The translations under genes and the position numbers were made by a program. A DNA stretch of 64,000 nt from Prescottella soli (GTDB taxonomy: Bacteria; Actinomycetota; Actinomycetes; Mycobacteriales; Mycobacteriaceae): NCBI RefSeq assembly GCF_040024445.1, contig NZ_CP157276.1:2542001-2606000 (forward strand), written 5' to 3'. Below the pieces are notes generated by a model that had not been told where the DNA came from, did not search any database, and saw nothing but the letters and a program-made list of their open reading frames with translations. Each line of letters opens with the position of its first letter. Positions within the stretch are counted from its first letter, which is position 1. Positions 36,179 to 47,105 of the stretch are shown piece after piece.

Positions 36179-37099
36179 ATGACAACTGGTGGACACGACC
36201 CGAACCAGAGCCCGGAAGGCGGAAACGACACTCCGTCGCAGCCCGGTGGTGGCACCCCACCCCCTCCGCCCGGCAGCTACCCGCCCCCGCAGGGGGGATA
36301 CCCGCCGCCGCCCGGCAGCTACCCTCCCCCTCCTCCGTCGCAGGGCGGGTATCCCCCGCCGCCTCCGGGGAACTACCCGCCGCCTCCGCCCGGCGGCTTC
36401 CCGCCACCCGGCGGCTACCCGCCCCCGCCGGGGAGCTACCCCCCTCCTCCGGCGTTCGATGCCGGTTACGGTCAGGCCGGCCCCGGAGGCGCGCTCCGAG
36501 TCGGTGACGCCATCTCGTACGCGTGGAGCAAGTTCGCGGGCAACGCCCTGTCCTGGGTGGTGCTGATGCTGATCGCCGGGATCATCGAGGGTCTGCTCAA
36601 CTGGGCGTTCAACGATCGCGCATCGTTCGTCACCAGCGTGATCGGAACCCTGGTCATCACGATCGTCGGTTACCTGCTCCAGGCCGCGTTCGTGATGGGC
36701 GCGTTACAGGAGACGGATGGCACCAAGCCGTCGATCGGCTCGTTCTTCCAACTCCGGAACATCGGCGCCGTCATCGTGGCCTGCTTCCTCGTAGCGGTGT
36801 TCACGACGGTCGGTCTCATCCTGTTGATCATCCCCGGTCTGATCGTGATGTTCCTGACCTGGTGGACCCTGCAGTTCGTCATCGACCAGAACCAGGACCC
36901 GCTCACTGCGATCAAGTCCAGCTTCGGCGCGATCGCCTCGAACTGGGGCACCCTGCTGCTGCTCGCACTCGCTCTGATCGGCCTGAACATCCTGGGCCTC
37001 ATCCCGTTCGGATTGGGCCTGTTCATCACCGTGCCGATGACGATCATCGCGTCGACATATGCGTACCGGGTCACCGTCGGCGGGCCCGTCCACCGCTAG
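36179..37099 (+). CDS. Pro/Gly-rich membrane protein
   Basis: The 306-residue protein begins with about 100 residues of Pro/Gly/Tyr repeats (units like GGYPPPP and GSYPPPP), likely disordered and cytoplasmic. It is followed by five or six membrane segments (about 120-300) including VVLMLIAGIIEGLLNWAF and LILLIIPGLIVMFLTWW. The membrane part resembles the DUF975-like (glycerophosphoryl diester phosphodiesterase membrane domain) families. Function is unknown. A long imperfect hairpin lies just after the stop. It stands between the queuosine genes but has no evident link to them. Confidence 0.8.
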   Translation: MTTGGHDPNQSPEGGNDTPSQPGGGTPPPPPGSYPPPQGGYPPPPGSYPPPPPSQGGYPPPPPGNYPPPPPGGFPPPGGYPPPPGSYPPPPAFDAGYGQAGPGGALRVGDAISYAWSKFAGNALSWVVLMLIAGIIEGLLNWAFNDRASFVTSVIGTLVITIVGYLLQAAFVMGALQETDGTKPSIGSFFQLRNIGAVIVACFLVAVFTTVGLILLIIPGLIVMFLTWWTLQFVIDQNQDPLTAIKSSFGAIASNWGTLLLLALALIGLNILGLIPFGLGLFITVPMTIIASTYAYRVTVGGPVHR

Positions 37100-37118
37100 C
37101 GGTGTTCATCCACCACTG

Positions 37119-37190
37119 ACCCACGTTTTGCGCGCTTGCCGCCCGGGCCGGGCTCCGGACCTGCGGCAAGTGCGCAAAACGGGCGTGGGT
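37119..37190. repeat. Long imperfect inverted repeat
   Basis: Arms 37119-37142 (ACCCACGTTTTGCGCGCTTG plus CCGC) and 37163-37190 (the complement with a 4-base CCCG bulge and one mismatch) enclose about 20 GC-rich bases that can form an inner hairpin. The paired part is longer than ordinary terminators here. It could end the preceding transcript or act as a dispersed REP-type element or regulatory RNA before the transporter gene. Confidence 0.75.
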
Positions 37191-37236
37191 GGGGTGCGGA
37201 TCGGCGTCACACTTCGTCGAATGCTTGGATGGCGCG

Positions 37237-39233
<1,997 letters not shown>

Positions 39234-39264
39234 TCACAGCGAGGGTCGGCGACCTCGACTCCGG

Positions 39265-40113
39265 CTACGCCCGCCTGTGGGCGGTGAGCAGCAGGTACTC
39301 CCAGTCCATCGCGAACCGATCCCCGCCGACGCCGAACTGTCGGGCCAGGTCGGCGAGTGCCGCGTCGAGCGCCGCGCCCTTGGCGGCACCGTCCTCGTCG
39401 CCGGATATCGCCTTGTACACCGCGATCGTCGGCCCGTAGTTGGCCTTGAAGTAGTCGCGGAACGCCTCGGGACTGTCGAAATGATCCACCCGGACGGTGT
39501 CGCGCTGCGCGACGACGTCGGTGACCCGGCCCCCGAGCAGTTCGCGGACGTGAGCTTCGTCGCCCCACAGCGGCGGCGGCTGCGCACCGGGCGGGGGCGC
39601 CGGCGCGTACGGCTTCATGGCCGCGAACATCCGACCGATGAAGCTGTCCGGCGTCCAGCTGAGCAGCCCGATGGTGCCGCCCGGCTTACACACGCGGACC
39701 AGTTCGTCGGCGCCGGCCTGGTGATGCGGCGCGAACATCACACCCAAGCAGGACAGCACGGCGTCGAACTCGGCGTCACCGAACGGCAGTGCCTCCGCGT
39801 CGGCGGCCTGCCATGCGAGTTCGGCGCCGCGCTTGGCGGCGAGCCGCCGTCCTGCGTCGAACAGTTCGGGCGTGAGATCCGACGCGACGACATCGGCACC
39901 GGTCAGCGCGGCCGGGATCGCCGCGTTGCCGGTTCCAGCGCCCACGTCGAGCACCCGTTGTCCGCTGTGCACTCCCGATGCTCGGACGAGGACCGCACCC
40001 AGGTCCGGAATGACGTCCGCCGCGACGGCCGCGTAGTCGCCGGACGCCCACACCGCACGGTGCTTGGCCTTGAGCGCGCGGTCGGCTTCCTTCGCAACAA
40101 GTGATTCGCTCAT
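39265..40113 (-). CDS. SAM-dependent methyltransferase
   Basis: The 282-residue protein is a class I methyltransferase: motif I VLDVGAGTGNAAIPAA near 60-75, an acidic strand end ASDLTPELF, and LPFGDAEFDAVLSCLGVMF. A Pro-rich insertion (APAPPPGAQPPP) near residue 180 precedes a less conserved substrate region. The family (Methyltransf_11) acts on many small molecules. The ATG at 40113 has no clear ribosome site; an upstream in-frame ATG at 40137 is possible. The start faces the HsaA-like gene across an intergenic region with two KstR-like boxes, so it may act in steroid or lipid metabolism. Confidence 0.82.
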   Translation of the reverse strand: MSESLVAKEADRALKAKHRAVWASGDYAAVAADVIPDLGAVLVRASGVHSGQRVLDVGAGTGNAAIPAALTGADVVASDLTPELFDAGRRLAAKRGAELAWQAADAEALPFGDAEFDAVLSCLGVMFAPHHQAGADELVRVCKPGGTIGLLSWTPDSFIGRMFAAMKPYAPAPPPGAQPPPLWGDEAHVRELLGGRVTDVVAQRDTVRVDHFDSPEAFRDYFKANYGPTIAVYKAISGDEDGAAKGAALDAALADLARQFGVGGDRFAMDWEYLLLTAHRRA

Positions 40114-40216
40114 GGTTCGAGCGTGCGCCGAGGCCATAACGATCGAAAGACCCCCGAGGGGTTGCCGGCGACCACCCACCGCAGCCCGCGCCGCCTCACA
40201 CCCGCCAGTCCTAAAC

Positions 40217-40230
40217 TAGAACACGTTACA
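40217..40230. promoter_or_regulatory. KstR-like operator (box 1)
   Basis: TAGAACACGTTACA matches TNNAACNNGTTNNA at all fixed positions and extends to ACTAGAACACGTTACAATT. It lies 104 bases from the methyltransferase start on one side and 245 from the monooxygenase start on the other, so it most likely serves the methyltransferase promoter. Confidence 0.6.
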
Positions 40231-40409
40231 ATTGCGCCGTCCATCCACCCCAAAGAGGGAGGGCGCCCACTCGCCCCGCACCGGGAATCGCCGAGGCCCG
40301 ATACTTCAGCAAACAAACTGGTAACAGACATGTATCGACCAAATACCGCGCGCCCACCACACGGCTTTCGGCACCGGATTCCAATCAGCCGGTTTTCCGC
40401 GCACACTGA

Positions 40410-40423
40410 GTGAACGCGTTCTA
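40410..40423. promoter_or_regulatory. KstR-like operator (box 2)
   Basis: GTGAACGCGTTCTA fits the KstR consensus except for G instead of T at the first position. The right half is exact. It lies 52 bases before the monooxygenase start, in core promoter range. Confidence 0.5.
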
Positions 40424-40474
40424 GTATCGGCATGTAGTTGCGAGAATCAACCACATACGGAGACGAGGGAAGCC

Positions 40475-41653
40475 ATGGGACACGTCCTGGATCGGATCGA
40501 GCAGTACGCCGACGAGATTCGCGCCGACGGCGTCGAGGGCGACAAGCTGATGCGCCTGCCCGACGCCAACGCCAAGAGGCTTCGGGAAGCCGGTGTCGTC
40601 CGCATGCTGCAGCCGAAGGGCCACGGCGGATTCGAGGTGCACCCCCGAGAGTTCGCGGAGACCGCCATGGCGATCGGCGCGATGGACGGCGCTACCGGCT
40701 GGGTCGGCGGCGTCGTGGGCGTCCATTCCTGGGAGCTCGCGTTCTTCGACCCGAAGGCCCAGGACGAGGTCTGGGGCAAGGACCCCGACACCTGGATGGC
40801 CTCGCCGTACGCGCCGATGGGTGTCGCGGTGCCGACCGACGGCGGCTACATCCTCAACGGGCGCTGGTCGTTCTCGTCGGGCACCGACCACTGCCAGTGG
40901 GTCATGATCGGGGCGGCCGTCGGCGATCGGGACGGCAATCGGTTGATGCCGCCACAGATCCTGCACGTGCTGCTGCCCCGCAGCGACTACGAGATCGACC
41001 ACGACAGCTGGGACGTCGTCGGCCTGCGCGGCACCGGCAGCAAGGACCTCATCGTCAAGGACGCCTTCGTCCCGACGCACCGCACGCTGGACGCGGCGAA
41101 GGTGTTCGACGGCACCGCGCCGAAGGAGGCCGGCCGGAGCGAGACGCTGTACAACTTCCCGTTCTCGTGCATCTTCCCGCTCGGCATCACCTCGTCCCTG
41201 CTCGGTATGGCCGAGGGCGCGCTGGCGTGCCACATGGCGGCGCAGCGGACCCGAATCACGGTCGCGGGCACGGCCACCAGGGAGGATCCGCACGTGCTGT
41301 TCGCGATCGGCGACGCGGCCGCGGAGATCGCCGCGTCACGGGCGGCACTCCTGTCGACCGTGGACCGGTTCTGGGACATGACCGAACGGGGCGAGGAGGT
41401 GACCTTCGAACAGCGGGCCGTCGGGCGGCGAACCCAGACCGCGGCCGCATGGCGCGCCGTGCGCGCCGTGGACGAGGTCTTCGCGCGCTCCGGTGGCGGC
41501 GCGCTGCAGATGAAGACACCGATGCAGCGGTTCTGGCGGGACGCCCACGCCGGCCTGACGCATGCGATCCACGTTCCCGGGTCGATCTTCTACGCCTCCG
41601 CGCTGACCGAACTCGGCGGGGAGCCGCAGGGCATCCACCGCGCGATGATCTGA
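40475..41653 (+). CDS. HsaA-like flavin-dependent monooxygenase (acyl-CoA dehydrogenase fold)
   Basis: The 392-residue protein belongs to class D flavin monooxygenases that take reduced flavin from a separate reductase. It aligns along its length with HsaA, the oxygenase that hydroxylates 3-HSA in cholesterol ring degradation: GATGWVGGVVGVHSWELAFF, YAPMGVAVPTDGGYILNG, DVVGLRGTGSKDLIVKD and the C-terminal QRFWRDAHAGLTHA. No reductase gene (hsaB) is adjacent. Similarity is family-level, so its substrate may be another phenol or steroid. The KstR-like site before it supports a steroid link. The ATG follows a GAGGGA ribosome site. Confidence 0.85.
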   Translation: MGHVLDRIEQYADEIRADGVEGDKLMRLPDANAKRLREAGVVRMLQPKGHGGFEVHPREFAETAMAIGAMDGATGWVGGVVGVHSWELAFFDPKAQDEVWGKDPDTWMASPYAPMGVAVPTDGGYILNGRWSFSSGTDHCQWVMIGAAVGDRDGNRLMPPQILHVLLPRSDYEIDHDSWDVVGLRGTGSKDLIVKDAFVPTHRTLDAAKVFDGTAPKEAGRSETLYNFPFSCIFPLGITSSLLGMAEGALACHMAAQRTRITVAGTATREDPHVLFAIGDAAAEIAASRAALLSTVDRFWDMTERGEEVTFEQRAVGRRTQTAAAWRAVRAVDEVFARSGGGALQMKTPMQRFWRDAHAGLTHAIHVPGSIFYASALTELGGEPQGIHRAMI

Positions 41654-41659
41654 CGGATC

Positions 41660-41688
41660 TCGCCCGGCCCGCCCCGCGGGCCGGGCGA
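41660..41688. terminator. Bidirectional hairpin terminator
   Basis: A perfect 13-bp stem (TCGCCCGGCCCGC) with a CCC loop lies in the 39-base gap between convergent genes and can stop both transcripts. No T-run. Confidence 0.75.
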
Positions 41689-41692
41689 CCGT

Positions 41693-42154
41693 CTAGTCGC
41701 GCGCGAGGTTCGGCGGGAAGCCCCCGGTCGCGACCGGGCCCCACTCGTCGATCGTGATCCGGATGAGGCTCTTGTCCTGCTTGCGCATCGCCTCGCGGTA
41801 CTCGTCCCAGTCGGGGTGTTCGCCCGAGATGCAACGGAAGTACTCGACGAGCGGTTCGAGTGCGTCGGGCATGTCGAGGACCTCCGCGGTGCCGTCGACC
41901 TGCACGTACGCCCCGTTGAACTCGTCGGAGAGCACGCACACGCTCACGTGCGGGTCGTGACGGAGGTTGACGGCCTTGGCCCTCTGCGGATATGTCGAGA
42001 CGACGATCCGTCCCTCCGCGTCGAGGCCCGATGTGACCGGCGAAATCTGAAGTCCGCCCGACCTTTTGCGAGTTATGAGGACACTGCGATGGCGGGGACG
42101 GATGAAGTCGAGCAACTGCTCGCGACTGACGTATTCGGCGGTGGCGACGGCCAT
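41693..42154 (-). CDS. PPOX-class F420-dependent oxidoreductase family protein
   Basis: The 153-residue split-barrel protein resembles pyridoxamine-5'-phosphate-oxidase-like proteins that bind F420 (TIGR03618-type): ITRKRSGGLQISPVTSGL and VVSTYPQRAKAVNLRHDPHVSV are typical strands, and GTAEVLDMPDAL follows. Members reduce or oxidise small substrates with F420 or FMN; this protein could bind either. CAGGAGAG lies before the ATG. It is convergent with the HsaA-like gene. Confidence 0.85.
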   Translation of the reverse strand: MAVATAEYVSREQLLDFIRPRHRSVLITRKRSGGLQISPVTSGLDAEGRIVVSTYPQRAKAVNLRHDPHVSVCVLSDEFNGAYVQVDGTAEVLDMPDALEPLVEYFRCISGEHPDWDEYREAMRKQDKSLIRITIDEWGPVATGGFPPNLARD

Positions 42155-42269
42155 GGCACACTCTCCTGATCGGCTCGGTCCGTGTACTTTTCCAGCCTAT
42201 CGGCGCGACACTCGAGGACTACGCGGCCGCACACCGCGCCCAGCTGCGCCCTGCCGTGCGCTGTGACCG

Positions 42270-43445
42270 TCAGCGGAACGCCGCGTGTCCGGTCAGCGCC
42301 CGACCGATCGACAGCAGGTGCATCTCGCTGGTGCCCTCGTAGGTGAGCACCGACTCGAGGTTGTTGGCGTGCCGCAGCGGCGAGTACTCGAGCGTGATCC
42401 CGTTGGCGCCCAGGATGGTACGGCACTCCCGCGCGATCTTGATGGCCTCGCGGACGTTGTTGAGTTTGCCGACGCTGATCTGGTCGGGCGTGATCTCGCC
42501 GCGGTCCTTGATGCGGCCCAGCTGGATCGCCAGCAGCATGCCCTTGCCCAGCTCCAGCGTCATGTCGGCGAGCTTCTCCTGCGTGAGCTGGTATCCGGCC
42601 AGCGGTCGGTCGAAAACCTCACGGGTACCGGCGTATTCGATCGCCGTCTCGAGGCTGTCGCGGGCCGCGCCGAGGGCACCGAACACGATCCCGAACCGGG
42701 CCTCGTTCAGGCACGACAGCGGCGCACCCAGCCCGCGGGCCTCCGGCAGCTGTGCCGACGCCGGCACCCGGACGCCGTCGAGCACCAGTTCCGACGTCAC
42801 CGACGCCCGCATCGACAGCTTCTTGTGCACGGTGTTGGCCGTGAATCCCGGTGTGTCCGTGGGGACGAGGAAGCCGCGAACCCCGTCGTCGGTCTGCGCC
42901 CACACGGTCGCGACGTCGGCGAGGCTGCCGTTGGTGATCCACATCTTGGTGCCGTCGAGGATCCAGTCGCCGCCGTCGCGGCGGGCACGGGTGCGCATAC
43001 CGGCCGGGTTGGAGCCGAAGTCCGGTTCGGTGAGCCCGAAGCAGCCCAGCGCCTCACCGGTCGCCAGGCGGGGAAGCCACTCCTGCTTCTGCTCCTCCGA
43101 GCCGTACCGGTGGATCGAGAACATCGACAGCGAGCCCTGCACCGACACGAAGCTGCGCAGGCCGCTGTCGCCGGCCTCGAGCTCGAGGCACGCGAGGCCG
43201 TAGCTGACGGCGTTGGTTCCCGCGCAGCCGTAGCCCTTCAGGTGCATCCCGAACAGGCCGAGTGCGCCGAGGTCGCGGGCGATCTCCTGTAGTGCCTCCG
43301 GCTGCAGCGTGCCCGACTCGAACCACTCCGGCAGGCGCGGCCGCAACCGCTCGTCCACGAGCCGTCGGACCGTGCCCTGGATGTCGCGTTCCTGCTCGTC
43401 GAGCAGGGCGTCGATCCCGAACAGGTCCAACGGCTCCATGGTCAT
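42270..43445 (-). CDS. Acyl-CoA dehydrogenase, glutaryl-CoA dehydrogenase-like
   Basis: The 391-residue flavoprotein has the ACAD fold and the closest match to glutaryl-CoA dehydrogenases, which oxidise and decarboxylate glutaryl-CoA to crotonyl-CoA in lysine and tryptophan breakdown. The start DLFGIDALLDEQERDIQGTV, the flavin motif FGLTEPDFGSNPAGM, WITNGSLADVATVWAQ and the catalytic base Glu370 in TYEGTSEMH all fit that group. The electron acceptor would be ETF. The ATG at 43445 lies one base past the ABC exporter stop, so it is co-translated with it. This operon pairing with an exporter is unexplained. Confidence 0.88.
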   Translation of the reverse strand: MTMEPLDLFGIDALLDEQERDIQGTVRRLVDERLRPRLPEWFESGTLQPEALQEIARDLGALGLFGMHLKGYGCAGTNAVSYGLACLELEAGDSGLRSFVSVQGSLSMFSIHRYGSEEQKQEWLPRLATGEALGCFGLTEPDFGSNPAGMRTRARRDGGDWILDGTKMWITNGSLADVATVWAQTDDGVRGFLVPTDTPGFTANTVHKKLSMRASVTSELVLDGVRVPASAQLPEARGLGAPLSCLNEARFGIVFGALGAARDSLETAIEYAGTREVFDRPLAGYQLTQEKLADMTLELGKGMLLAIQLGRIKDRGEITPDQISVGKLNNVREAIKIARECRTILGANGITLEYSPLRHANNLESVLTYEGTSEMHLLSIGRALTGHAAFR

Positions 43446-43446
43446 G

Positions 43447-45375
43447 TCAGTCCACCGCCCCCGCGAATTGGCTGTTGTACAGGTCGAAGTACGCGCCACG
43501 CCGCTCGAGCAGCTCGTCGTGGCTGCCCTGCTCGACGATCCGGCCGTCGGCCATGACGACGATCAGGTCGGCGTCGCGGATCGTGGACAGCCGGTGTGCG
43601 ATCACGAAGCTCGTGCGGTCGCTGCGCAGCACCGCCGTTGCCTGCTGCACCAGCAGCTCGGTGCGGGTGTCGACGGAGCTGGTGGCCTCGTCGAGGATCA
43701 GGATCGACGGCTGCGAGATGAACGCGCGGGCAATCGTGATCAGCTGCTTCTCACCGGCGCTGATGTTGCTGCCCTCTTCGTCGATGACCGTGTCGTAGCC
43801 GTCGGGCAGCATGTGCACGAACCGGTCGACGTAGCTCATCCGGGCGGCCTCGAGGATCTGCTCCTCGGTGGCGTTCGGGTGGCCGTACGCGATGTTGTCG
43901 CGGATGCTGCCGCCGAACAGCCACGTGTCCTGCAGCACCATGCCGATCCGCGAGCGCAGGTCGTCGCGCGTCATCAGCGAGGTGTCGGTGCCGTCGAGCA
44001 CGATGCGCCCGCCGTCGACCTCGTAGAACCGCATGATCAGGTTCACCAGCGTCGTCTTGCCTGCGCCCGTGGGGCCCACGATCGCGACCATCTGCCCCGG
44101 CTCGGCCGTCAGCGACAGGTCCTCGATGAGCGGGGTCTCCTTGTCGTAGCTGAACCGGACGTCCTCGAACTCGACGCGCCCGCGCGAAACCACCGGGCTG
44201 GCGGCGGGATCCGGATCCGCGGACTCCTCCTCCTCATCGAGGACCGCGAACACACGCTCGGCCGACGCGATGCCCGACTGCAGCAGGTTCACCATCGAGC
44301 CGATCTGGGTGAGCGGCTGCGTGAACTGGCGCGAGTACTGGATGAACGCCTGCACGTCGCCCAGGCTCATGGTGCCCGACGCGACCCGCATGCCGCCGAT
44401 GACGGCGATGGCGACGTAGTTCAGGTTGCCGAGGAACATGATCGCCGGCATCACCATGCCGGAGATGAACTGCGCCTTGAACCCCGACTGGTACAGCTGC
44501 TCGTTCTTCTCCTGGAACTCGGCGTCGACCTCGCGGTGACGCCCGTAGGCGGTGACCAGTTCGTGGCCGGTGAGCGACTCCTCGATCTGGCCGTTGAGCT
44601 CACCGGTGGTCTTCCACACCGCCGCGAAGTGCGGCTTGGACCGCTTGGCGATCTTGGCCGCGACGATCGCGGACAGCGGCACCGTGAGCACCGCGATGAG
44701 CGCCAGCAGCGGCGAGATGGAGATCATCATCGCGAGGATGCCGAACACCGTGAGCGTCGAGATCAGCAGCTGACTCAGCGTCTGCTGCAGGCTCTGCGAG
44801 ACGTTGTCGATGTCGTTGGTGACGCGGCTGAGCAGGTCGCCGCGCGAGGTCGCGTCGAAGTAGCGGAGCGGGAGCCGGTTGAGCTTGCGCTCCACGTCGT
44901 TGCGCAGTGCCCGCACCACACCCTGCACGATGTTGTTGAGCAGGTACGCCGCCGCCCACGAGACCAGCGACGACGCGATGTACAGCGCCAGCACCAGCGC
45001 CAGCACCCGGCCGACGGCGGAGAAGTCGATACCGAGGCCGGGCACGAGGTCCATGCCCGAGACCATGTCGGCGAACTGATCCTGACCGGCCGCGCGCAGG
45101 CCCTCGACGGCCTGGTCCTTGGTGAGTCCCTCGGGCAGCTGCCGGCCGACGACACCGTCGAAGATGAGGTTGGTGGCGTGGCCGAGCAGCTTCGGGCCGA
45201 TGACCGACAGCACGACGCTGATCACCGCGAGCACGAGGACGAACGAGACGGCCACCCGGTGCGGGCGCAGCCGTCCGAGCAGGCGCTTCATGGACGCGCC
45301 GAAGTTCTCCGCCTTGGCGGCCGGCGCCCCGGGGGCACCCGGCATCGGGGGCGAGGACTGGGTCGCGGTGCTCAC
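43447..45375 (-). CDS. ABC exporter half-transporter with canonical ATPase site
   Basis: The 642-residue protein has an extended N-terminal stretch (about 40 residues, Pro/Ala-rich), six membrane helices and a C-terminal ATPase domain. The nucleotide domain has Walker A GPTGAGKTTLV, a variant signature ISAGEKQLITIARAF and Walker B LILDEATSSVD with catalytic Glu. It overlaps the upstream exporter subunit by 4 bases (GTGA), so the two form a heterodimer in which this chain provides the working catalytic site. The layout matches Rv1272c/Rv1273c of M. tuberculosis. The substrate (drug, lipid or siderophore) is unknown. The coding frame stays open further upstream but the real start is the GTG at 45375. 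Confidence 0.92.
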   Translation of the reverse strand: MSTATQSSPPMPGAPGAPAAKAENFGASMKRLLGRLRPHRVAVSFVLVLAVISVVLSVIGPKLLGHATNLIFDGVVGRQLPEGLTKDQAVEGLRAAGQDQFADMVSGMDLVPGLGIDFSAVGRVLALVLALYIASSLVSWAAAYLLNNIVQGVVRALRNDVERKLNRLPLRYFDATSRGDLLSRVTNDIDNVSQSLQQTLSQLLISTLTVFGILAMMISISPLLALIAVLTVPLSAIVAAKIAKRSKPHFAAVWKTTGELNGQIEESLTGHELVTAYGRHREVDAEFQEKNEQLYQSGFKAQFISGMVMPAIMFLGNLNYVAIAVIGGMRVASGTMSLGDVQAFIQYSRQFTQPLTQIGSMVNLLQSGIASAERVFAVLDEEEESADPDPAASPVVSRGRVEFEDVRFSYDKETPLIEDLSLTAEPGQMVAIVGPTGAGKTTLVNLIMRFYEVDGGRIVLDGTDTSLMTRDDLRSRIGMVLQDTWLFGGSIRDNIAYGHPNATEEQILEAARMSYVDRFVHMLPDGYDTVIDEEGSNISAGEKQLITIARAFISQPSILILDEATSSVDTRTELLVQQATAVLRSDRTSFVIAHRLSTIRDADLIVVMADGRIVEQGSHDELLERRGAYFDLYNSQFAGAVD

Positions 45376-47105
45376 AGCGCCTCCTGGACCGAACGCTGGG
45401 ACTCGACGATCTCGACGTACGTCGAGCACGTCTCGAGCAGCTGCTCGTGCGTGCCGATACCGACCGTCGTGCCCTCCTCGAGGACGATGATCTGGTCGGC
45501 GTCGACGATCGTCGACACGCGCTGGGCCACGATGATCACGCAGGCATCCTTGGTCTCGGGCCGCAGCGCCGCACGCAGCCGGGCGTCGGTGGTCAGGTCG
45601 AGCGCCGAGAACGAGTCGTCGAACAGGTAGACGGACGGGCGGCGCACGAGCGCCCGCGCGATCGCGAGACGCTGCCGCTGGCCGCCGGACACCGTCGTGC
45701 CGCCCTGCGCGACCGCGGTCTCGATCCCCTCGGGCATCGCGCGGACGAAGTCCGCGGCCTGCGCGATCTCGAGCGCGCGCCACAGTTCGTCGTCGGTGGC
45801 GTCGGGCTTGCCGTAGCGCAGGTTGCTGGCGACGGTGCCGGAGAACAGGAACGGCTTCTGCGGAACCAGCCCGATGCGCGAGCGCAGCAGTTCCGGATCG
45901 AGGTCGCGGACGTCGGTTCCGGACACGGTCACCGCGCCGGACGTGACGTCGATCAGCCGCGGGATCAGACCGAGCAGCGTGGTCTTGCCGGATCCGGTGG
46001 CACCGATGATCGCGGTGGTCTTGCCGGGTTCGGCGGTGAAGCTGATGCCGCGCAGCACGGGCTCGTCGGCACCCGGGTACTGGAACTCCGCGTCGCGCAG
46101 TTCGACGAGCGCGGGGCGGTCCATCGTGGTCACCGGCGCGGCCGGCGGCAGGACGGACGGCTCGGTGTCGAGGACCTCGGTGATGCGCTCGGCACACACC
46201 GCGGCGCGCGGGGCGAGCATGGCGATCATCGACGCCATCATCACCGACATGAGGATCTGCATGATGTAGCTGAGCAGCGCGGTCAGCGAACCGATACCCA
46301 TGCCGCCGTTGTCGATCTCGTGGCCGCCGAACCAGATGACCGCGACGCTGGTGAGGTTCGCGATCATCATCACGACCGGGATCATCAGCGCGGTCATGCG
46401 GCCGACGCGCAGCGCGGTGTCGGTCAGGGCGCCGTTGGCCTCGTCGAACCGCTCGGCCTCGGAGCGCTCCCGCACGAACGCGCGCACCACCCGGATACCG
46501 GTGATCTGCTCGCGCAGGACCCGGTTCACGGCGTCGATGCGGGTCTGCATCGTCCGGAACGCCGGCACCAGCTTGGTGATCATCACGATCATCGTCAGCG
46601 CGAGGAGCGGGACGCTGACCGCGAGGATCCACGACAGCCCGGCGTCCTGGCGGATCGACATGATGACGCCGCCGATGCACATGATCGGGGCCATCACCAG
46701 GATGGTGGCGCTGAGCACCACCATCATCTGCACCTGCTGGACGTCGTTGGTGCTGCGGGTGATGAGCGACGGCGCCCCGAAGCGGCCGAACTCGCGGGAC
46801 GAGAAGTTCCGCGCCCGGCTCACGACGGCGCGGCGCACGTCCCGGCCGAAGCCCATCGCGGCCCGCGCACCGAAGTAGACCGAGCCGATGGAGCAGATGA
46901 TCTGCACCACCGTCACGAGGAGCATCTTCGCGCCCGCCGACATGATGTAGCCGGTGTCGCCGGCGGCCACGCCGTTGTCGATCAGGTCGGCGTTGACGCT
47001 GGGGAGATACAGCGCGGCGCCAGTGGCGACGAGTTGGAGGAGGACGACGCCGGCTAGTTCGCGCTTGTATGGCCCCAGATAGGTGCCGAGGAGTCTGATC
47101 AGCAT
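45372..47105 (-). CDS. ABC exporter half-transporter with degenerate ATPase site
   Basis: The 577-residue subunit has six membrane helices and a nucleotide-binding domain with Walker A GATGSGKTTLL and signature VSGGQRQRLAIARAL. Walker B ends in LFDDSFSALD, where the catalytic Glu is Asp. That exchange is the mark of the degenerate site in heterodimeric exporters such as TM287/288. Its partner is the overlapping downstream gene. The transporter is preceded by a TetR-MmpL operon, separated by a strong terminator. The ATG has GGTTACCT... upstream but no strong ribosome site. Confidence 0.92.
   Translation of the reverse strand: MLIRLLGTYLGPYKRELAGVVLLQLVATGAALYLPSVNADLIDNGVAAGDTGYIMSAGAKMLLVTVVQIICSIGSVYFGARAAMGFGRDVRRAVVSRARNFSSREFGRFGAPSLITRSTNDVQQVQMMVVLSATILVMAPIMCIGGVIMSIRQDAGLSWILAVSVPLLALTMIVMITKLVPAFRTMQTRIDAVNRVLREQITGIRVVRAFVRERSEAERFDEANGALTDTALRVGRMTALMIPVVMMIANLTSVAVIWFGGHEIDNGGMGIGSLTALLSYIMQILMSVMMASMIAMLAPRAAVCAERITEVLDTEPSVLPPAAPVTTMDRPALVELRDAEFQYPGADEPVLRGISFTAEPGKTTAIIGATGSGKTTLLGLIPRLIDVTSGAVTVSGTDVRDLDPELLRSRIGLVPQKPFLFSGTVASNLRYGKPDATDDELWRALEIAQAADFVRAMPEGIETAVAQGGTTVSGGQRQRLAIARALVRRPSVYLFDDSFSALDLTTDARLRAALRPETKDACVIIVAQRVSTIVDADQIIVLEEGTTVGIGTHEQLLETCSTYVEIVESQRSVQEAL

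Larger units (their letters stand above)
40114..40474. other. Divergent promoter region with KstR-like boxes
   Basis: The 361-base region between the methyltransferase and monooxygenase starts is the most AT-rich stretch nearby (40205-40440). It contains two KstR-like palindromic sites. No open frame with coding character is present. Confidence 0.6.

Noticed and set aside
36196-36470. CRISPR-like or tandem DNA repeat
   Set aside because: The repetition is coding: Pro/Gly/Tyr repeats at the N-terminus of a membrane protein, with variable unit length and no spacers. No CRISPR array was seen anywhere in the window.
37100-37236. preQ1 riboswitch before the queuosine-precursor transporter
   Set aside because: The short preQ1 aptamer core with an A-rich tail is not visible; the region is dominated by a long inverted repeat.
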